Assembly: GCF_026410085.1 (NCBI RefSeq)
Contig: NZ_CP112866.1
Location: 4,091,001-4,155,000 of the forward strand
From: Pseudomonas quebecensis
Lineage (GTDB): Bacteria > Pseudomonadota > Gammaproteobacteria > Pseudomonadales > Pseudomonadaceae
Direction of reading: 5' to 3'
Length of the DNA stretch: 64,000 nt
The stretch's first letter is position 1. The number at the start of each line of letters is the position of its first letter. The position numbers and the translations under genes are program-made. The notes under the pieces are model-generated. The model made no database searches and had not been told where the DNA came from. It worked only from the letters and a program-made list of their open reading frames with translations. Shown piece by piece: positions 47,467-56,451 of the stretch.

Positions 47467-48090
47467 ATGAACAAGCATTTGGTTGCGCTCGGCAGCGCGC
47501 TACTCTTCACCGCCTCCCTGCCAGTGCTGGCGGCAAGCACCACGGAGCTGACCGTCACCGGGGTGATCACGCCCAGCGCCTGCACGCCGACGCTCCCAGG
47601 CGCGGTCGACTACGGAAAAATCTCCGTGCAGGACCTCCAGGCGGACCGCTATACCAATCTTGAGCGGCGCACCCTTCAACTGAGCGTGAACTGCGACGCC
47701 GCCACGCTGTTCGCGATCAGCCCTATCGACAATCGTGCAGGCTCAGCAATCCACGGTTCTGCGTTTGGCCTGGGCCTGATTAACGAGAACCAAAAGCTGG
47801 GCCGTTATCACTTGACCTTCGGCAATCCCGCCGCGGACACCCCTTCCACGCTGCTGACCAGAGACGAGGTGAACAACCGCTGGTACCTCCTCTTTGACGA
47901 TGATGCCGTCAGGCCAAACGATCTGGTCGCGCTGGGCAGCCTGACCGACAGCGGCTGGATACCCCACCCTTTGCAGAACGCAACGATGGACATCACCCTT
48001 CACACCGCCATCGCGGCAACCAACACCTTGACACTGACCAGTGAAGTCGCGCTGGACGGTTCCGCGACTATGGAAGTGAAGTACCTGTAG
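47467..48090 (+). CDS. DUF1120 fimbrial subunit 1
   Basis: 207 residues. A signal peptide (MNKHLVALGSALLFTASLPV, cleavage near LAAS) is followed by TELTVTGVITPSACTPTLPG. Two cysteines, in SACTP and VNCDA, should form a disulfide. The DNRAGSA motif and the C-terminal ALDGSATMEVKYL, with a penultimate tyrosine-leucine end, are shared with the other subunits of this operon. This is the DUF1120 family, associated with chaperone-usher fimbriae. It is the first gene of the operon after the 442-base control region. Confidence 0.85.
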   Translation: MNKHLVALGSALLFTASLPVLAASTTELTVTGVITPSACTPTLPGAVDYGKISVQDLQADRYTNLERRTLQLSVNCDAATLFAISPIDNRAGSAIHGSAFGLGLINENQKLGRYHLTFGNPAADTPSTLLTRDEVNNRWYLLFDDDAVRPNDLVALGSLTDSGWIPHPLQNATMDITLHTAIAATNTLTLTSEVALDGSATMEVKYL

Positions 48091-48137
48091 CGCCGAGCTC
48101 CGCCCCAAGATGACACCTGACAAAGGGCTATTTGCAC

Positions 48138-48755
48138 ATGCACACTTTTGCCTCCCGCCTCATATTTACGTTGCTGTTGGCCCCGCCTGCATTCGCGGCC
48201 AGTTCCATGGACCTGGCCGTACGGGGCTCTATCACCCCCAACGCCTGCGAACCGCTGATCGGCGGTGAAGGTACGATCGACTACGGAAAAATGTCGTTCG
48301 CCACCCTCAACCCCGACCACCACACCGCGTTGCCTGCGCAAACGATGCCAATCAGCGTGCGGTGCGAAGGCCCGACGTTCTTCACCCTCACCACCATCGA
48401 CAATCGTGCCGGCACCTCCGCCAATCACGAGCATTGGCACGGGCTTGGCCTCACGCCTGATGGAGAAAAAATCGGAGGCGCCGCGTTTCATCTTCATAAC
48501 GCCGTGGCCGACGGTGCGCCGGCCCACCTGATCGTTTCCTGGGATGGCGGCATGAGCTGGGCGCCGGACAACGTCCTCAGTAGCGCCACCCTGACGGCGA
48601 TTTCAGCCAGCAACACAGACCTTGTGCCCGCTGCCGTCAAGGATTTGGATGCCGACATCGGGGTGCTTACCCACCTCGTCCCTACCGATCGCATAACGCT
48701 GACCGATGAAGTCCCGCTCGACGGTTACGCCACCGTGCAATTGAGCTACCTCTAA
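48138..48755 (+). CDS. DUF1120 fimbrial subunit 2
   Basis: 205 residues with a signal peptide (to about PAFAAS). It shares the DUF1120 pattern: SMDLAVRGSITPNACEP, IDYGKMSFATL, a second cysteine in ISVRCEG, the DNRAGT motif, and the C-terminal LDGYATVQLSYL. It is more divergent than subunits 1 and 3 and carries a histidine-rich insert (ANHEHWHGLGL). The gap to subunit 1 is 47 bases. The likely role is a minor or alternative pilin. Confidence 0.82.
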   Translation: MHTFASRLIFTLLLAPPAFAASSMDLAVRGSITPNACEPLIGGEGTIDYGKMSFATLNPDHHTALPAQTMPISVRCEGPTFFTLTTIDNRAGTSANHEHWHGLGLTPDGEKIGGAAFHLHNAVADGAPAHLIVSWDGGMSWAPDNVLSSATLTAISASNTDLVPAAVKDLDADIGVLTHLVPTDRITLTDEVPLDGYATVQLSYL

Positions 48756-48792
48756 GCGCCACCCAAGATAGAAGTGAAAGGAACTCAGCCCC

Positions 48793-49410
48793 ATGAAAAA
48801 GCCCCTCATCGCCCTTGCCACCAGCTTGCTGATCAGCAGTCCCGCAGCCTTCGCCGCCTCAACCGTGGACCTTACGGTCAGAGGCTTGATCATTCCGAGC
48901 GCCTGTACCCCGAGCCTGTCGAGCAACGGGGTGATCGACCACGGCAAGATCTCCGCCAAGGACCTGAACACCGATAATCCGACCCACATCGGCACGCACA
49001 ACCTCACCCTCGCGGTGTCCTGCGATGCAGCCATTCCTTTTGCATTGCATTCGATCGACAACCGGGCCGGCTCATCGATCATGTCTTCCGACTATGGGCT
49101 GGGCCTGATCAACGGCGACCAAAAGCTCGGCTGGTTCTCGCTGACGCTGAGCAATCCGGTCGCCGACGGTACAGCGGTACAACCCATTGCGTCGTTCAAC
49201 GGCCAGGATAATTGGTACAGCGAAAGAGTCTGGAATGCCGGCCTGTACATGTCGGTTGCCAGCATGGATGACCCCACTCAACCGGTGCCGGTCCAGGAAC
49301 TGGTGGCGCAACTGCAGGTGCAAACTATCATCGCCCGCACCGACGGGTTGGACCTGAGCAACGAGGTGACCCTCGATGGCTCCGCCACCCTTGAAGTGAA
49401 GTATCTGTAA
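48793..49410 (+). CDS. DUF1120 fimbrial subunit 3
   Basis: 205 residues. The signal peptide is MKKPLIALATSLLISSPAAF and AAS. Mature features are VDLTVRGLIIPSACTPSLSS, GVIDHGKISAKDL, a cysteine in VSCDA, SIDNRAGSSI and the end LDGSATLEVKYL. It is the closest to subunit 1 and to the last subunit. The most canonical sequence suggests that it is a major shaft subunit; that is a guess. An AAGGAA ribosome-binding site lies upstream. Confidence 0.85.
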   Translation: MKKPLIALATSLLISSPAAFAASTVDLTVRGLIIPSACTPSLSSNGVIDHGKISAKDLNTDNPTHIGTHNLTLAVSCDAAIPFALHSIDNRAGSSIMSSDYGLGLINGDQKLGWFSLTLSNPVADGTAVQPIASFNGQDNWYSERVWNAGLYMSVASMDDPTQPVPVQELVAQLQVQTIIARTDGLDLSNEVTLDGSATLEVKYL

Positions 49411-49497
49411 CGCCGTGGACGTACATGCCTTGCAGCCACTGACGGGCAGGACGTTTTCCCGTATCGGCCATACTCACCTCTGCCAGCGGCCCAACCG

Positions 49498-50124
49498 ATG
49501 AACACGCTTTTTCGTATCCTGACGGTGCCGCTGGTGCTGGCGATGGCCACCACGACCCTCGCCGCTTCATCGGTAGACCTCACAGTGACCGGCCGATTGA
49601 CGCCAGACGCCTGTCAAGTGGAACTGTCCGAGGAGGGCAGCGTCGATCACGGGAAAATCCCGGCCCACACGCTTAACGCCAATGAGTTCACCGTGCTGCC
49701 CAGCCGTTGGCTGGCGTTGAGCGTGCACTGCAGCCGACCGATGCTGTTTGCGCTGGTGGGTGTCGACAACCGCGCAGAGTCCTCGCTGGCGCCCGACTAT
49801 TTCTATGGCCTGGGAAGAAATATTCATGCCCCCGCAGAATTGCTGGGCTCCGTGGCGTTGTCCTACCGCAACCCGGTGGGTGATGCACAACCCTTGCAAG
49901 TACTGGCCTCAAGCGACAGCGGTGAAACCTGGACACAGGAATCCAATGCCTACCCACGTACCTACATGGGTTTCGCCTTGCCAGGGGACCGTCAACCCGA
50001 TTTCTTCAGCCAGTTGGCTACCCAGTTGCGGATCGACACGTCGATCAACCTGTCCCGGTACCTGAGCCTGGATCAGGAGATACCGCTTGACGGTTCCATC
50101 GTGCTGGATCTGCGCTATCTCTAA
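49498..50124 (+). CDS. DUF1120 fimbrial subunit 4
   Basis: 208 residues, signal peptide to about TLAAS. The family pattern is kept (VDLTVTGRLTPDACQVEL, SVDHGKIPAHTL, VHCSRPMLFAL, VDNRAESS and an end IPLDGSIVLDLRYL). It differs more in the middle (TWTQESNAYPRTYMGFALPG). Its stop codon lies 31 bases before the chaperone start, so it is followed directly by the assembly genes. The gap from subunit 3 is 87 bases. Confidence 0.82.
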   Translation: MNTLFRILTVPLVLAMATTTLAASSVDLTVTGRLTPDACQVELSEEGSVDHGKIPAHTLNANEFTVLPSRWLALSVHCSRPMLFALVGVDNRAESSLAPDYFYGLGRNIHAPAELLGSVALSYRNPVGDAQPLQVLASSDSGETWTQESNAYPRTYMGFALPGDRQPDFFSQLATQLRIDTSINLSRYLSLDQEIPLDGSIVLDLRYL

Positions 50125-50155
50125 CCCCCATGTTGCCCCAATGGAAACCTGCGTC

Positions 50156-50848
50156 ATGACGACAACCTTGTTGAAAATCGCGGCACTGGCCTTGCTGATC
50201 AGTACACAGGCACTGGCCGACGGTATGGTCCCGGAGACATCCGTAGTGATCGTTAATGAAGCGGATGGGGAGGCCGCCGTTTCGGTCACCAACACCGACA
50301 GCCAACTGGCACTGCTGCACGTCACCCTGGAAGATATTCCCGAGGACACCGAGCCGTTGCTGGTGCTGACCCCGCCGCTGTCGCGGGTGGAAGCCTCTGC
50401 ATCGCAGTTGGTGCGCTTCATTCTGCAAAACCGGCAACCGTTGCAGACCCAACGTCTGAAAAGGGTGATTTTCGAAGGCATGCCGCAAGGCCGCCCCGCC
50501 ACCGAAGCCGGCCATGCGCGAGTCGGGGTGACGGTACGGCAAAACCTGCCCGTCATCATTCACCCCAAGGGGCTTGCTCCCAATCGCACTCCGTGGACCG
50601 GGCTGACCTGGTCGCTCAAAGGAGGCTCCTTGCAGGTGCGCAATGACACCCCGTACGTGGTGCGACTGGCTCAGGAGCTGCGCCTGCTGCCCGGCGATGG
50701 CAAGGCCATGTTGCCACGCACCTATGTGCTGCCGGGGGAAACCCTTAGCGTGCCGGCAACAGGGGGCGCGGCCAGCAAGGTACGCCTGCAGCCGGCGACG
50801 GTGTATGGCTTTGCCGTTTCCGCCTACGAAGCGCCTATCACCTTCTGA
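50156..50848 (+). CDS. Fimbrial periplasmic chaperone (PapD-like)
   Basis: 230 residues. After a signal peptide (MTTTLLKIAALALLISTQAL) come two Ig-like domains. The first contains the donor-strand region with VRFILQNRQPLQTQRLKRVI; the second follows NLPVIIHPKG and WTGLTWSLKGGSL. PapD-type chaperones fold pilins by donating a strand and deliver them to the usher. I chose the ATG at 50156 because it begins the signal sequence. The family-typical arginine/lysine pair of the cleft cannot be placed with certainty. Confidence 0.88.
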   Translation: MTTTLLKIAALALLISTQALADGMVPETSVVIVNEADGEAAVSVTNTDSQLALLHVTLEDIPEDTEPLLVLTPPLSRVEASASQLVRFILQNRQPLQTQRLKRVIFEGMPQGRPATEAGHARVGVTVRQNLPVIIHPKGLAPNRTPWTGLTWSLKGGSLQVRNDTPYVVRLAQELRLLPGDGKAMLPRTYVLPGETLSVPATGGAASKVRLQPATVYGFAVSAYEAPITF

Positions 50849-50930
50849 AAAAACCAGGCGCCACCGCGCCTGCACAACGAAGTGACGGCTCAAGGACCGT
50901 CACCGGGACACCCAGGTATCCCTTACTCGA

Positions 50931-53372
50931 GTGCATTTCGTGAAAACAGTATTGAGTTACCGTGACGGCGAAGCCGTGCCCAATGCGCCCACCCGACTGA
51001 CCTTAGCGGCGACGCTGTTGGCGTGCGCCTTGTGGCCCGCCAGGGTGTGGGCCGATGAACGCCCTGAGTTCGATGCCAAGACCTTGCTCCAGCGCGGCAT
51101 TGACCCGCAACTGGCCAGCCTGCTGCTGGACTCACCGCGTTTCGCCGCCGGCCGCCACGCCGTTACCCTGCGCGTCAATGGCCAGCGCCGTGCCCGAGTG
51201 GAAGTCAGTTTCGACCAACAGGGCACCCTGTGTTTTGACCACGCGTTGCTGGAGGCCGCCAACCTGGTGAACCCAGGCGACGGCGAGCGCTGTAACGACT
51301 TTCTCGCCCGGTACCCGCAAAGCCTGGTGGAGCCGGACCCGGCCACGCTCACGGTTTCGCTGGTGGTGCCGACCGAGGCTCTGCGTCCGCTGCGGCAGGA
51401 CGTCTCCGGGTATCAAACCGGTGGCTTCGCGGGTTTGCTCAATTACGATCTCACCGGTTTTTACAATCGTCTGGGCGATGATGCCAGCCGCTTCGGCTCG
51501 GCCAATACCGAGGTGGGCTTCAATGCCGGTGACTGGATCGTGCGCAGCCGCCAGGTGAAAACCTGGCAGGACGGGCTAACGCGCAGCACCCACCTGGAGG
51601 CCTATGCCCAACGCACCTTCGCCAGCCATCAGGCGGTGGTGCAGGCCGGGCAGATCAACCTTTACAACCCGGTACTGGCGGGTGCGCAGATCACCGGGGT
51701 ACAGGTGCTCACGGAGCAGGCGCTTCAGGAGCAGGGCCAGGGCGCGACCATCAACGGCATCGCCGACAGTCCGGCGCAGGTCGAGGTTCGCCAGAACGGC
51801 GCATTGATTCATTCCACGGTAGTCCCCGCCGGGCCGTTTTCGCTGACCGACGTGCGACGCTTGAACACGCGCTCGGACGTCGAAGTCACGGTCAAGGAAA
51901 GCAGCGGCGGCGAGCGGCGTTTTACCGTGCCGGCGGCCATGCTCGGCCTCGGTCTGCCCGCCCCCGGCTATTCGGTGGCGGCCGGACGCGTGCGCACTAT
52001 CGGGGATGCCCGAAGTGACAACCCGTGGGTTGTCAGTGCTGGCTGGACGGGCACCGTGCACCCGCAATTGACCCTCGGCAGCGGCGTGCTCACGACCAGC
52101 GACTACAGTGCCGTCGGACTGAGCCTGGGCTGGCTGCCGTGGCTGGACGGCCAGATCCAGCTCTCCAGCCAGGTCGCCGACGCCCGCGCCGGGAACAGCG
52201 CACGCGGCGTGCAAACCGACCTCGCCTGGTCGCAGCGGCTCAATGAACAATGGTCGTTCAGCGCCGCCAACTCCTGGCGTACGGCCGGCTATCGCGAGCT
52301 GGAAGAAACCACATACGGGGCTGAAACCAGTCAACAACGGCGCTCGCGCTATCGCGATCAACAAAGCCTTACCTTGGGCTGGGCCCATGCGTGGCTGGGG
52401 GCTTTCAGTGTCGGCGCTTCGCGTTCCAGCAGCTTTGATGGCAACAGCAGCAGCCGGGGGCTGGCATCGTGGGGCACCAGCGTCGGCGGGGTATCGCTGT
52501 CGGCCAGTGCCGAGTGGCAGATGGGTGGGCGCCAGCAGCAGGACAACGCGGTCTACCTGAACGTCAGCGTACCGCTAGGCGCAAGCCGCCGGGTTCGCGG
52601 CTGGGTGCGCAACTCAGACGGCGAACAGCGCACAGGGTTGGGCCTGAACGAACAGGTCAACGATCAATTTGGCTATCGGCTCAGCGCCGAGCACGACACC
52701 CGTGACCAGCAGGTGGAAACCACACTGGGCGTCTCAGCCCTGCCGCGCTACAGCCAACTGGACTTCAGCTACAGCCGCTCTGACGCCGAGCGATCGAGCT
52801 ACCAGGGCGGCGCGCGCGGCGGCGCAGTGCTGCATGGCGGCGGGGTCACGTTGTCGCCGTATCCAGTGCGCGACACCTTCGCCGTGGTCTCGGTGGGCGA
52901 CATGAGCGGCATCAAGCTCAACACCCCCAGCGGCCCGGTCTGGACCGACTGGCAAGGCCAGGCGGTGGTGCCCCAGGTCAGCGCTTACGGCCGCAGCCCG
53001 GTCGAAGTCCACACCCGCTCGCTGCCGCGTAATGCCGATATCAATAACGGCCTGGCGATGATCTCCGCCGGACGCGGCGCCGTGGACCGGGTTGAATTTG
53101 GGGTGTCGCTGACCCGCCGGGTACTGCTGACCGTCAGTGACGATCGGGGCGCCCCGCTGCCGCGAGGCGCCACCGTCAGCACGGCCACCGGCGAGTTCGT
53201 CACGCTGGTCCAGGACGCCAGCCAGGTATTCCTGCCCAACGTACTGGATCAAACCACGCTGTGGGTCACCACCAGCGCCAACAAGCGCTGCGAATTACGC
53301 TTCAACCTGCCGGAAAAAGGTGATCCATCGGTGTATTTCGAAACCGCATCCGCGCGCTGCCACACGCCTTGA
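50931..53372 (+). CDS. Outer-membrane fimbrial usher
   Basis: 813 residues, normal for FimD/PapC ushers. A signal segment (about residues 20-41, ending near RVWADE) is followed by an N-terminal domain (FDAKTLLQRGIDPQLASLLL). The beta barrel contains LTGFYNRLGDDASRFGSANT, and the plug region lies near QVEVRQNGALIHSTVVPAGP. The C-terminal domains end with GEFVTLVQDASQVFLPNVLD. The start is one of two GTG codons (50931 or 50940); either keeps the signal peptide. It lies between the chaperone and the putative tip adhesin. Confidence 0.93.
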   Translation: MHFVKTVLSYRDGEAVPNAPTRLTLAATLLACALWPARVWADERPEFDAKTLLQRGIDPQLASLLLDSPRFAAGRHAVTLRVNGQRRARVEVSFDQQGTLCFDHALLEAANLVNPGDGERCNDFLARYPQSLVEPDPATLTVSLVVPTEALRPLRQDVSGYQTGGFAGLLNYDLTGFYNRLGDDASRFGSANTEVGFNAGDWIVRSRQVKTWQDGLTRSTHLEAYAQRTFASHQAVVQAGQINLYNPVLAGAQITGVQVLTEQALQEQGQGATINGIADSPAQVEVRQNGALIHSTVVPAGPFSLTDVRRLNTRSDVEVTVKESSGGERRFTVPAAMLGLGLPAPGYSVAAGRVRTIGDARSDNPWVVSAGWTGTVHPQLTLGSGVLTTSDYSAVGLSLGWLPWLDGQIQLSSQVADARAGNSARGVQTDLAWSQRLNEQWSFSAANSWRTAGYRELEETTYGAETSQQRRSRYRDQQSLTLGWAHAWLGAFSVGASRSSSFDGNSSSRGLASWGTSVGGVSLSASAEWQMGGRQQQDNAVYLNVSVPLGASRRVRGWVRNSDGEQRTGLGLNEQVNDQFGYRLSAEHDTRDQQVETTLGVSALPRYSQLDFSYSRSDAERSSYQGGARGGAVLHGGGVTLSPYPVRDTFAVVSVGDMSGIKLNTPSGPVWTDWQGQAVVPQVSAYGRSPVEVHTRSLPRNADINNGLAMISAGRGAVDRVEFGVSLTRRVLLTVSDDRGAPLPRGATVSTATGEFVTLVQDASQVFLPNVLDQTTLWVTTSANKRCELRFNLPEKGDPSVYFETASARCHTP

Positions 53373-53383
53373 GGAAAACCGAC

Positions 53384-54523
53384 ATGCCGCTTGAAAACCG
53401 CTTGCGACACCTGAGCGCCTGGTTGCTGATCGGTGCCTTGGGCACCGCCCAGGCCCAGGACGACTGCCAACTGACCATCAGCGAACCGTTACTGGACTTC
53501 GGCCTGATGAACCGCACGGCGCAAAAAGATAGTGCACCCCAGCGGTGGCTTGGCGAACGCCGGTTGAGCGTGCACTTCAATTGCCCGCAACCGACCGATA
53601 TGAGCCTGTTCTATCGCGCGCTGGCGGCAGGCTCGCAACGCCTGCGATTTACCGAACATGGCAGTTATGAAATACAGGCTGGGGATGGCGTGCTGGATGG
53701 CCAGGCCGTCGAGTTGGGATTGCTGCCCGCCAACGGTCAACCCCCCGTGCTCAATGGCGCAGTATTGAACTGGCGGGCTGACCACGGCATCGCTCCGGTA
53801 CAAAACGGCTCGGTATTAACGGGCAGACGCTTTTCACTGCAGTTGACTGTCGGCGCCTGGGCCGATGTCGGCGCCACCCATGTTCGAGACGCCACCACTT
53901 GGGAGGCCTATGGGACATTTCACAATGGCCGCAGCGGCTACTCCCAGGAACTCACATTGCGTGCCCACTTCACCCCCGTCGCCTGCCGTCCGCTGCTGTC
54001 CAACGATGGCTTGGTGGATTACGGCACCTTGCTGGTCAAGGATCTGAACGCGACCAGCGAAACGCCACTGCCTACTCGCACCTTGCAGCTGTCCATCAGC
54101 TGTGACGCGCCGGCACGTTTCGCCCTGCGTATGCACGACAACCGCCAGGGCTCCGCCACCGGTGGCACCGACGAGACCGCCTACGGCCTGGACCTGGATA
54201 ACAGCCAGAACAAGATCGGCCGTTTTTACCTGACTATCGATCCGGCGGAATTCACCGCCGACGCGTTCGCCAGGCTCTATCGCACCGACTCCACCAGCGG
54301 TGGCGCGGCCTGGAGCAGTTCCAGTTCACGACAAATCCCCATGGCCGCCAACAGCATCATGGGTTTTACCGACAGCACCGGGAGCACACTCGGCCCGGTG
54401 GCGATCCAGAATCTGTCCGGCACCGTTCGCATCAAGACCTATCTTGCGCCGACCCAATCCCTGGACCTGCGCAACGTGGTGTACATCAACGGCTCCGGCA
54501 CCCTCGAAATCATCTACCTGTAA
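53384..54523 (+). CDS. Two-domain DUF1120 protein, putative fimbrial tip adhesin
   Basis: 379 residues, about twice the length of the other subunits. After the signal peptide (to about GTAQAQ) the N-terminal domain (residues about 30-205) starts DDCQLTISEPLLDFGLMNRT and includes RWLGERRLSVHFNCPQP; it lacks the subunit pattern. The C-terminal domain (from about residue 208) is a full DUF1120 module: ACRPLLSNDGLVDYGTLLVK, ISCDAPARFALR, HDNRQGSAT, ending INGSGTLEIIYL. An N-terminal receptor domain joined to a C-terminal pilin domain is the standard plan of chaperone-usher tip adhesins. The ligand is unknown. The start is 11 bases after the usher. Confidence 0.82.
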   Translation: MPLENRLRHLSAWLLIGALGTAQAQDDCQLTISEPLLDFGLMNRTAQKDSAPQRWLGERRLSVHFNCPQPTDMSLFYRALAAGSQRLRFTEHGSYEIQAGDGVLDGQAVELGLLPANGQPPVLNGAVLNWRADHGIAPVQNGSVLTGRRFSLQLTVGAWADVGATHVRDATTWEAYGTFHNGRSGYSQELTLRAHFTPVACRPLLSNDGLVDYGTLLVKDLNATSETPLPTRTLQLSISCDAPARFALRMHDNRQGSATGGTDETAYGLDLDNSQNKIGRFYLTIDPAEFTADAFARLYRTDSTSGGAAWSSSSSRQIPMAANSIMGFTDSTGSTLGPVAIQNLSGTVRIKTYLAPTQSLDLRNVVYINGSGTLEIIYL

Positions 54524-54541
54524 TCCCCTGGAGTGCACATT

Positions 54542-55189
54542 ATGAAGATGCGTCGCATCGCAGTTTCCTTCCTGCTGCTGACCAGCGCCCAGTACAGTCT
54601 GGCCGCGTCCACGGTGGACCTTAGCGTCAATGGTGCGATAACGCCCACCGCATGCACACCCCGGCTTTCAAGCGCAGGCGTGATCGACTACGGCAGGATT
54701 TCCCAGCAGGATTTGAATATCGACAGGGGCACGCGCCTGGCGGCCAGGCATCTGCAGGTCAGCTTGTATTGTAACGGCGCGAGCCGCTTCGCCCTGCGCA
54801 TGCGTGACAACCGTGACGGCACGGCCATGGTCAACAGTGAGATTTACTACGGGTTGGGGCTCGACAACAGCGGCAATCGCATTGGCCTGTATTCCATGAC
54901 ATTCGATCCGCGCCAAAGCCTGGTCGACAGTGCAACGCAGGTCTACGGCACCGAATCCACCACCGGCGGCGTGGCGTGGCGTACCGCCAACTTGAATCCC
55001 ATCGATATCGGGGCCAACAGCTATCTGGGGTTCACCGACATCGAAGGCAGCACCAGCGGGCCATCGGCAATTCAGGAGCTGATCAGCACGGTCAAGGTCG
55101 ACGCCGTGATCAATGCCAGACAGAACCTGGACCTGAGCCAGGACGTGCGACTCGACGGCTCGGCAACCCTGGAGGTGGTGTACCTCTAG
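54542..55189 (+). CDS. DUF1120 fimbrial subunit 5
   Basis: 215 residues with a signal peptide (to about QYSLAAS). The mature start is TVDLSVNGAITPTACTPRLS, with VIDYGRISQQDLNID and a second cysteine in YCNGASRFALR. It ends LDGSATLEVVYL. Its middle (TTGGVAWR, SYLGFTDIEGSTSGP) resembles the C-terminal half of the adhesin rather than subunits 1-4, so these two adjacent genes probably arose by duplication. It is the last gene of the operon and overlaps the convergent MFS gene by 4 bases. Confidence 0.85.
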   Translation: MKMRRIAVSFLLLTSAQYSLAASTVDLSVNGAITPTACTPRLSSAGVIDYGRISQQDLNIDRGTRLAARHLQVSLYCNGASRFALRMRDNRDGTAMVNSEIYYGLGLDNSGNRIGLYSMTFDPRQSLVDSATQVYGTESTTGGVAWRTANLNPIDIGANSYLGFTDIEGSTSGPSAIQELISTVKVDAVINARQNLDLSQDVRLDGSATLEVVYL

Positions 55190-56451
55190 CGCGCTTCGGT
55201 GCTCACTTGCACATAGCGGGCACGGCCGGCGCCCAGCCCGGCGATGGTCGCCCCCAGGCCAAGCACGGCGAAGATCCAGCCCACGGCCGTCCAGCCGCCG
55301 GTCCAGTCGTGCACCAGGCCGACCGCCAATGGGCCGAGGGACGCCAGGGTGTAGCCGATGCCCTGGGCCATGCCTGACAGGTTCGCCGCCACATGGGCGT
55401 CGCGCGAACGCAGCACGATCAGGGTCAGCGCCAGACTGAAGGTGCCGCCCTGCCCCAGGCCCAGCAGGATCGCCCAGCCCCATAGCCCGTCGAGCGGCGC
55501 ATACAGGCAACCGAACAGGCCGCCCAGGGTCAGCAGCATCACCACCACAATGGCCAGGCGCTGGTCCTTGCCACGCGTGGCCAGCCACGGCGCGGCCAGG
55601 GAGCTGGCCAGTTGCACGAGCACCGAGCCGGACAGCACCAACCCCGCCTCGGTCGCGCTGAGGCCACGGCCGATCAGGATCGACGGCAACCAGCCGAACA
55701 CGATATAGGCCAGCGACGATTGCAGGCCCATGTAGAGGGTGACTTGCCAGGCCAACGGGTCCGCCAGCAGCCCCCGCACCCGATAAGCGGCCTGATGAGC
55801 ACCGTGTTTCTGGCCGGTCTGAGGCAGCCAGAACAGCGCCGCCACCACGGCCGGTACCATCCAGAAGCCCAGGCCGATGCTCCAACGGTCGCCAAAGTAA
55901 TGACTCAACGGCACCGTGGCACCCGCCGCCAGCGCCGCGCCCAGGCACAGCGCCATGGTGTAGACGCCGGTCATGGCGCCGGCCTGCCTGGCAAAGTCGC
56001 GCTTGACGATCCCCGGCAGCAACACGCCGATGATGCCGATACTCGCCCCGGCGATCAGGCTCCCGATAAAGAGCCCGGTTTCACCGAACGAGCTGCGCAG
56101 AACGATCCCCGTCGCGAGCATCAACAGAATCCCCAGCACCACCCGCTCGGCACCGAAACGCCGCGCCAGGATCGGCGCCAATGGCGCAAACAGGCCCAGG
56201 CACAGCACCGGCAAGGTCGTCAGCAGACCGGCCTTGGCCGCCGACAACCCCAGGCTGGCGGACACATCGCTGAGCAACGGTGCCATGCTCGACAAGGCCG
56301 GGCGCAGGTTCAGCGCCACCAGGATCAGCCCCAGCAGTAGCAGCCACGGGCGCTGGACCACGGGGTGACTGTGCTGTACCTGGTCGTCATCGGCCTCGGC
56401 GTCGATCAACAGTTCTTCGAGTTCGTTTGTGCGTCGGGTTTCAAGGTTCAT
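55186..56451 (-). CDS. MFS transporter, CynX/NimT family
   Basis: 421 residues with 12 predicted membrane helices after a hydrophilic acidic N-terminus of about 35 residues. The core begins PWLLLLGLILVALNLRPALS and contains FGWLPSILIGRGLSATEAGL, typical of the CynX/NimT (cyanate/2-nitroimidazole) group. The substrate is not predictable. The gene follows a FadR-like regulator with an 11-base overlap, so the pair is an operon and the regulator probably controls it. Confidence 0.88.
   Translation of the reverse strand: MNLETRRTNELEELLIDAEADDDQVQHSHPVVQRPWLLLLGLILVALNLRPALSSMAPLLSDVSASLGLSAAKAGLLTTLPVLCLGLFAPLAPILARRFGAERVVLGILLMLATGIVLRSSFGETGLFIGSLIAGASIGIIGVLLPGIVKRDFARQAGAMTGVYTMALCLGAALAAGATVPLSHYFGDRWSIGLGFWMVPAVVAALFWLPQTGQKHGAHQAAYRVRGLLADPLAWQVTLYMGLQSSLAYIVFGWLPSILIGRGLSATEAGLVLSGSVLVQLASSLAAPWLATRGKDQRLAIVVVMLLTLGGLFGCLYAPLDGLWGWAILLGLGQGGTFSLALTLIVLRSRDAHVAANLSGMAQGIGYTLASLGPLAVGLVHDWTGGWTAVGWIFAVLGLGATIAGLGAGRARYVQVSTEAR

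Noticed and set aside
47467..50124. Tandem repeats of fimbrial genes read as a CRISPR or DNA repeat array
   Set aside because: The similarity is at protein level between whole paralogous genes; there are no short, evenly spaced DNA repeats.
45386..55189. Fimbrial island as a mobile element
   Set aside because: No transposase, integrase, tRNA gene or flanking direct repeats were seen, and base composition by eye is similar to the neighbours.
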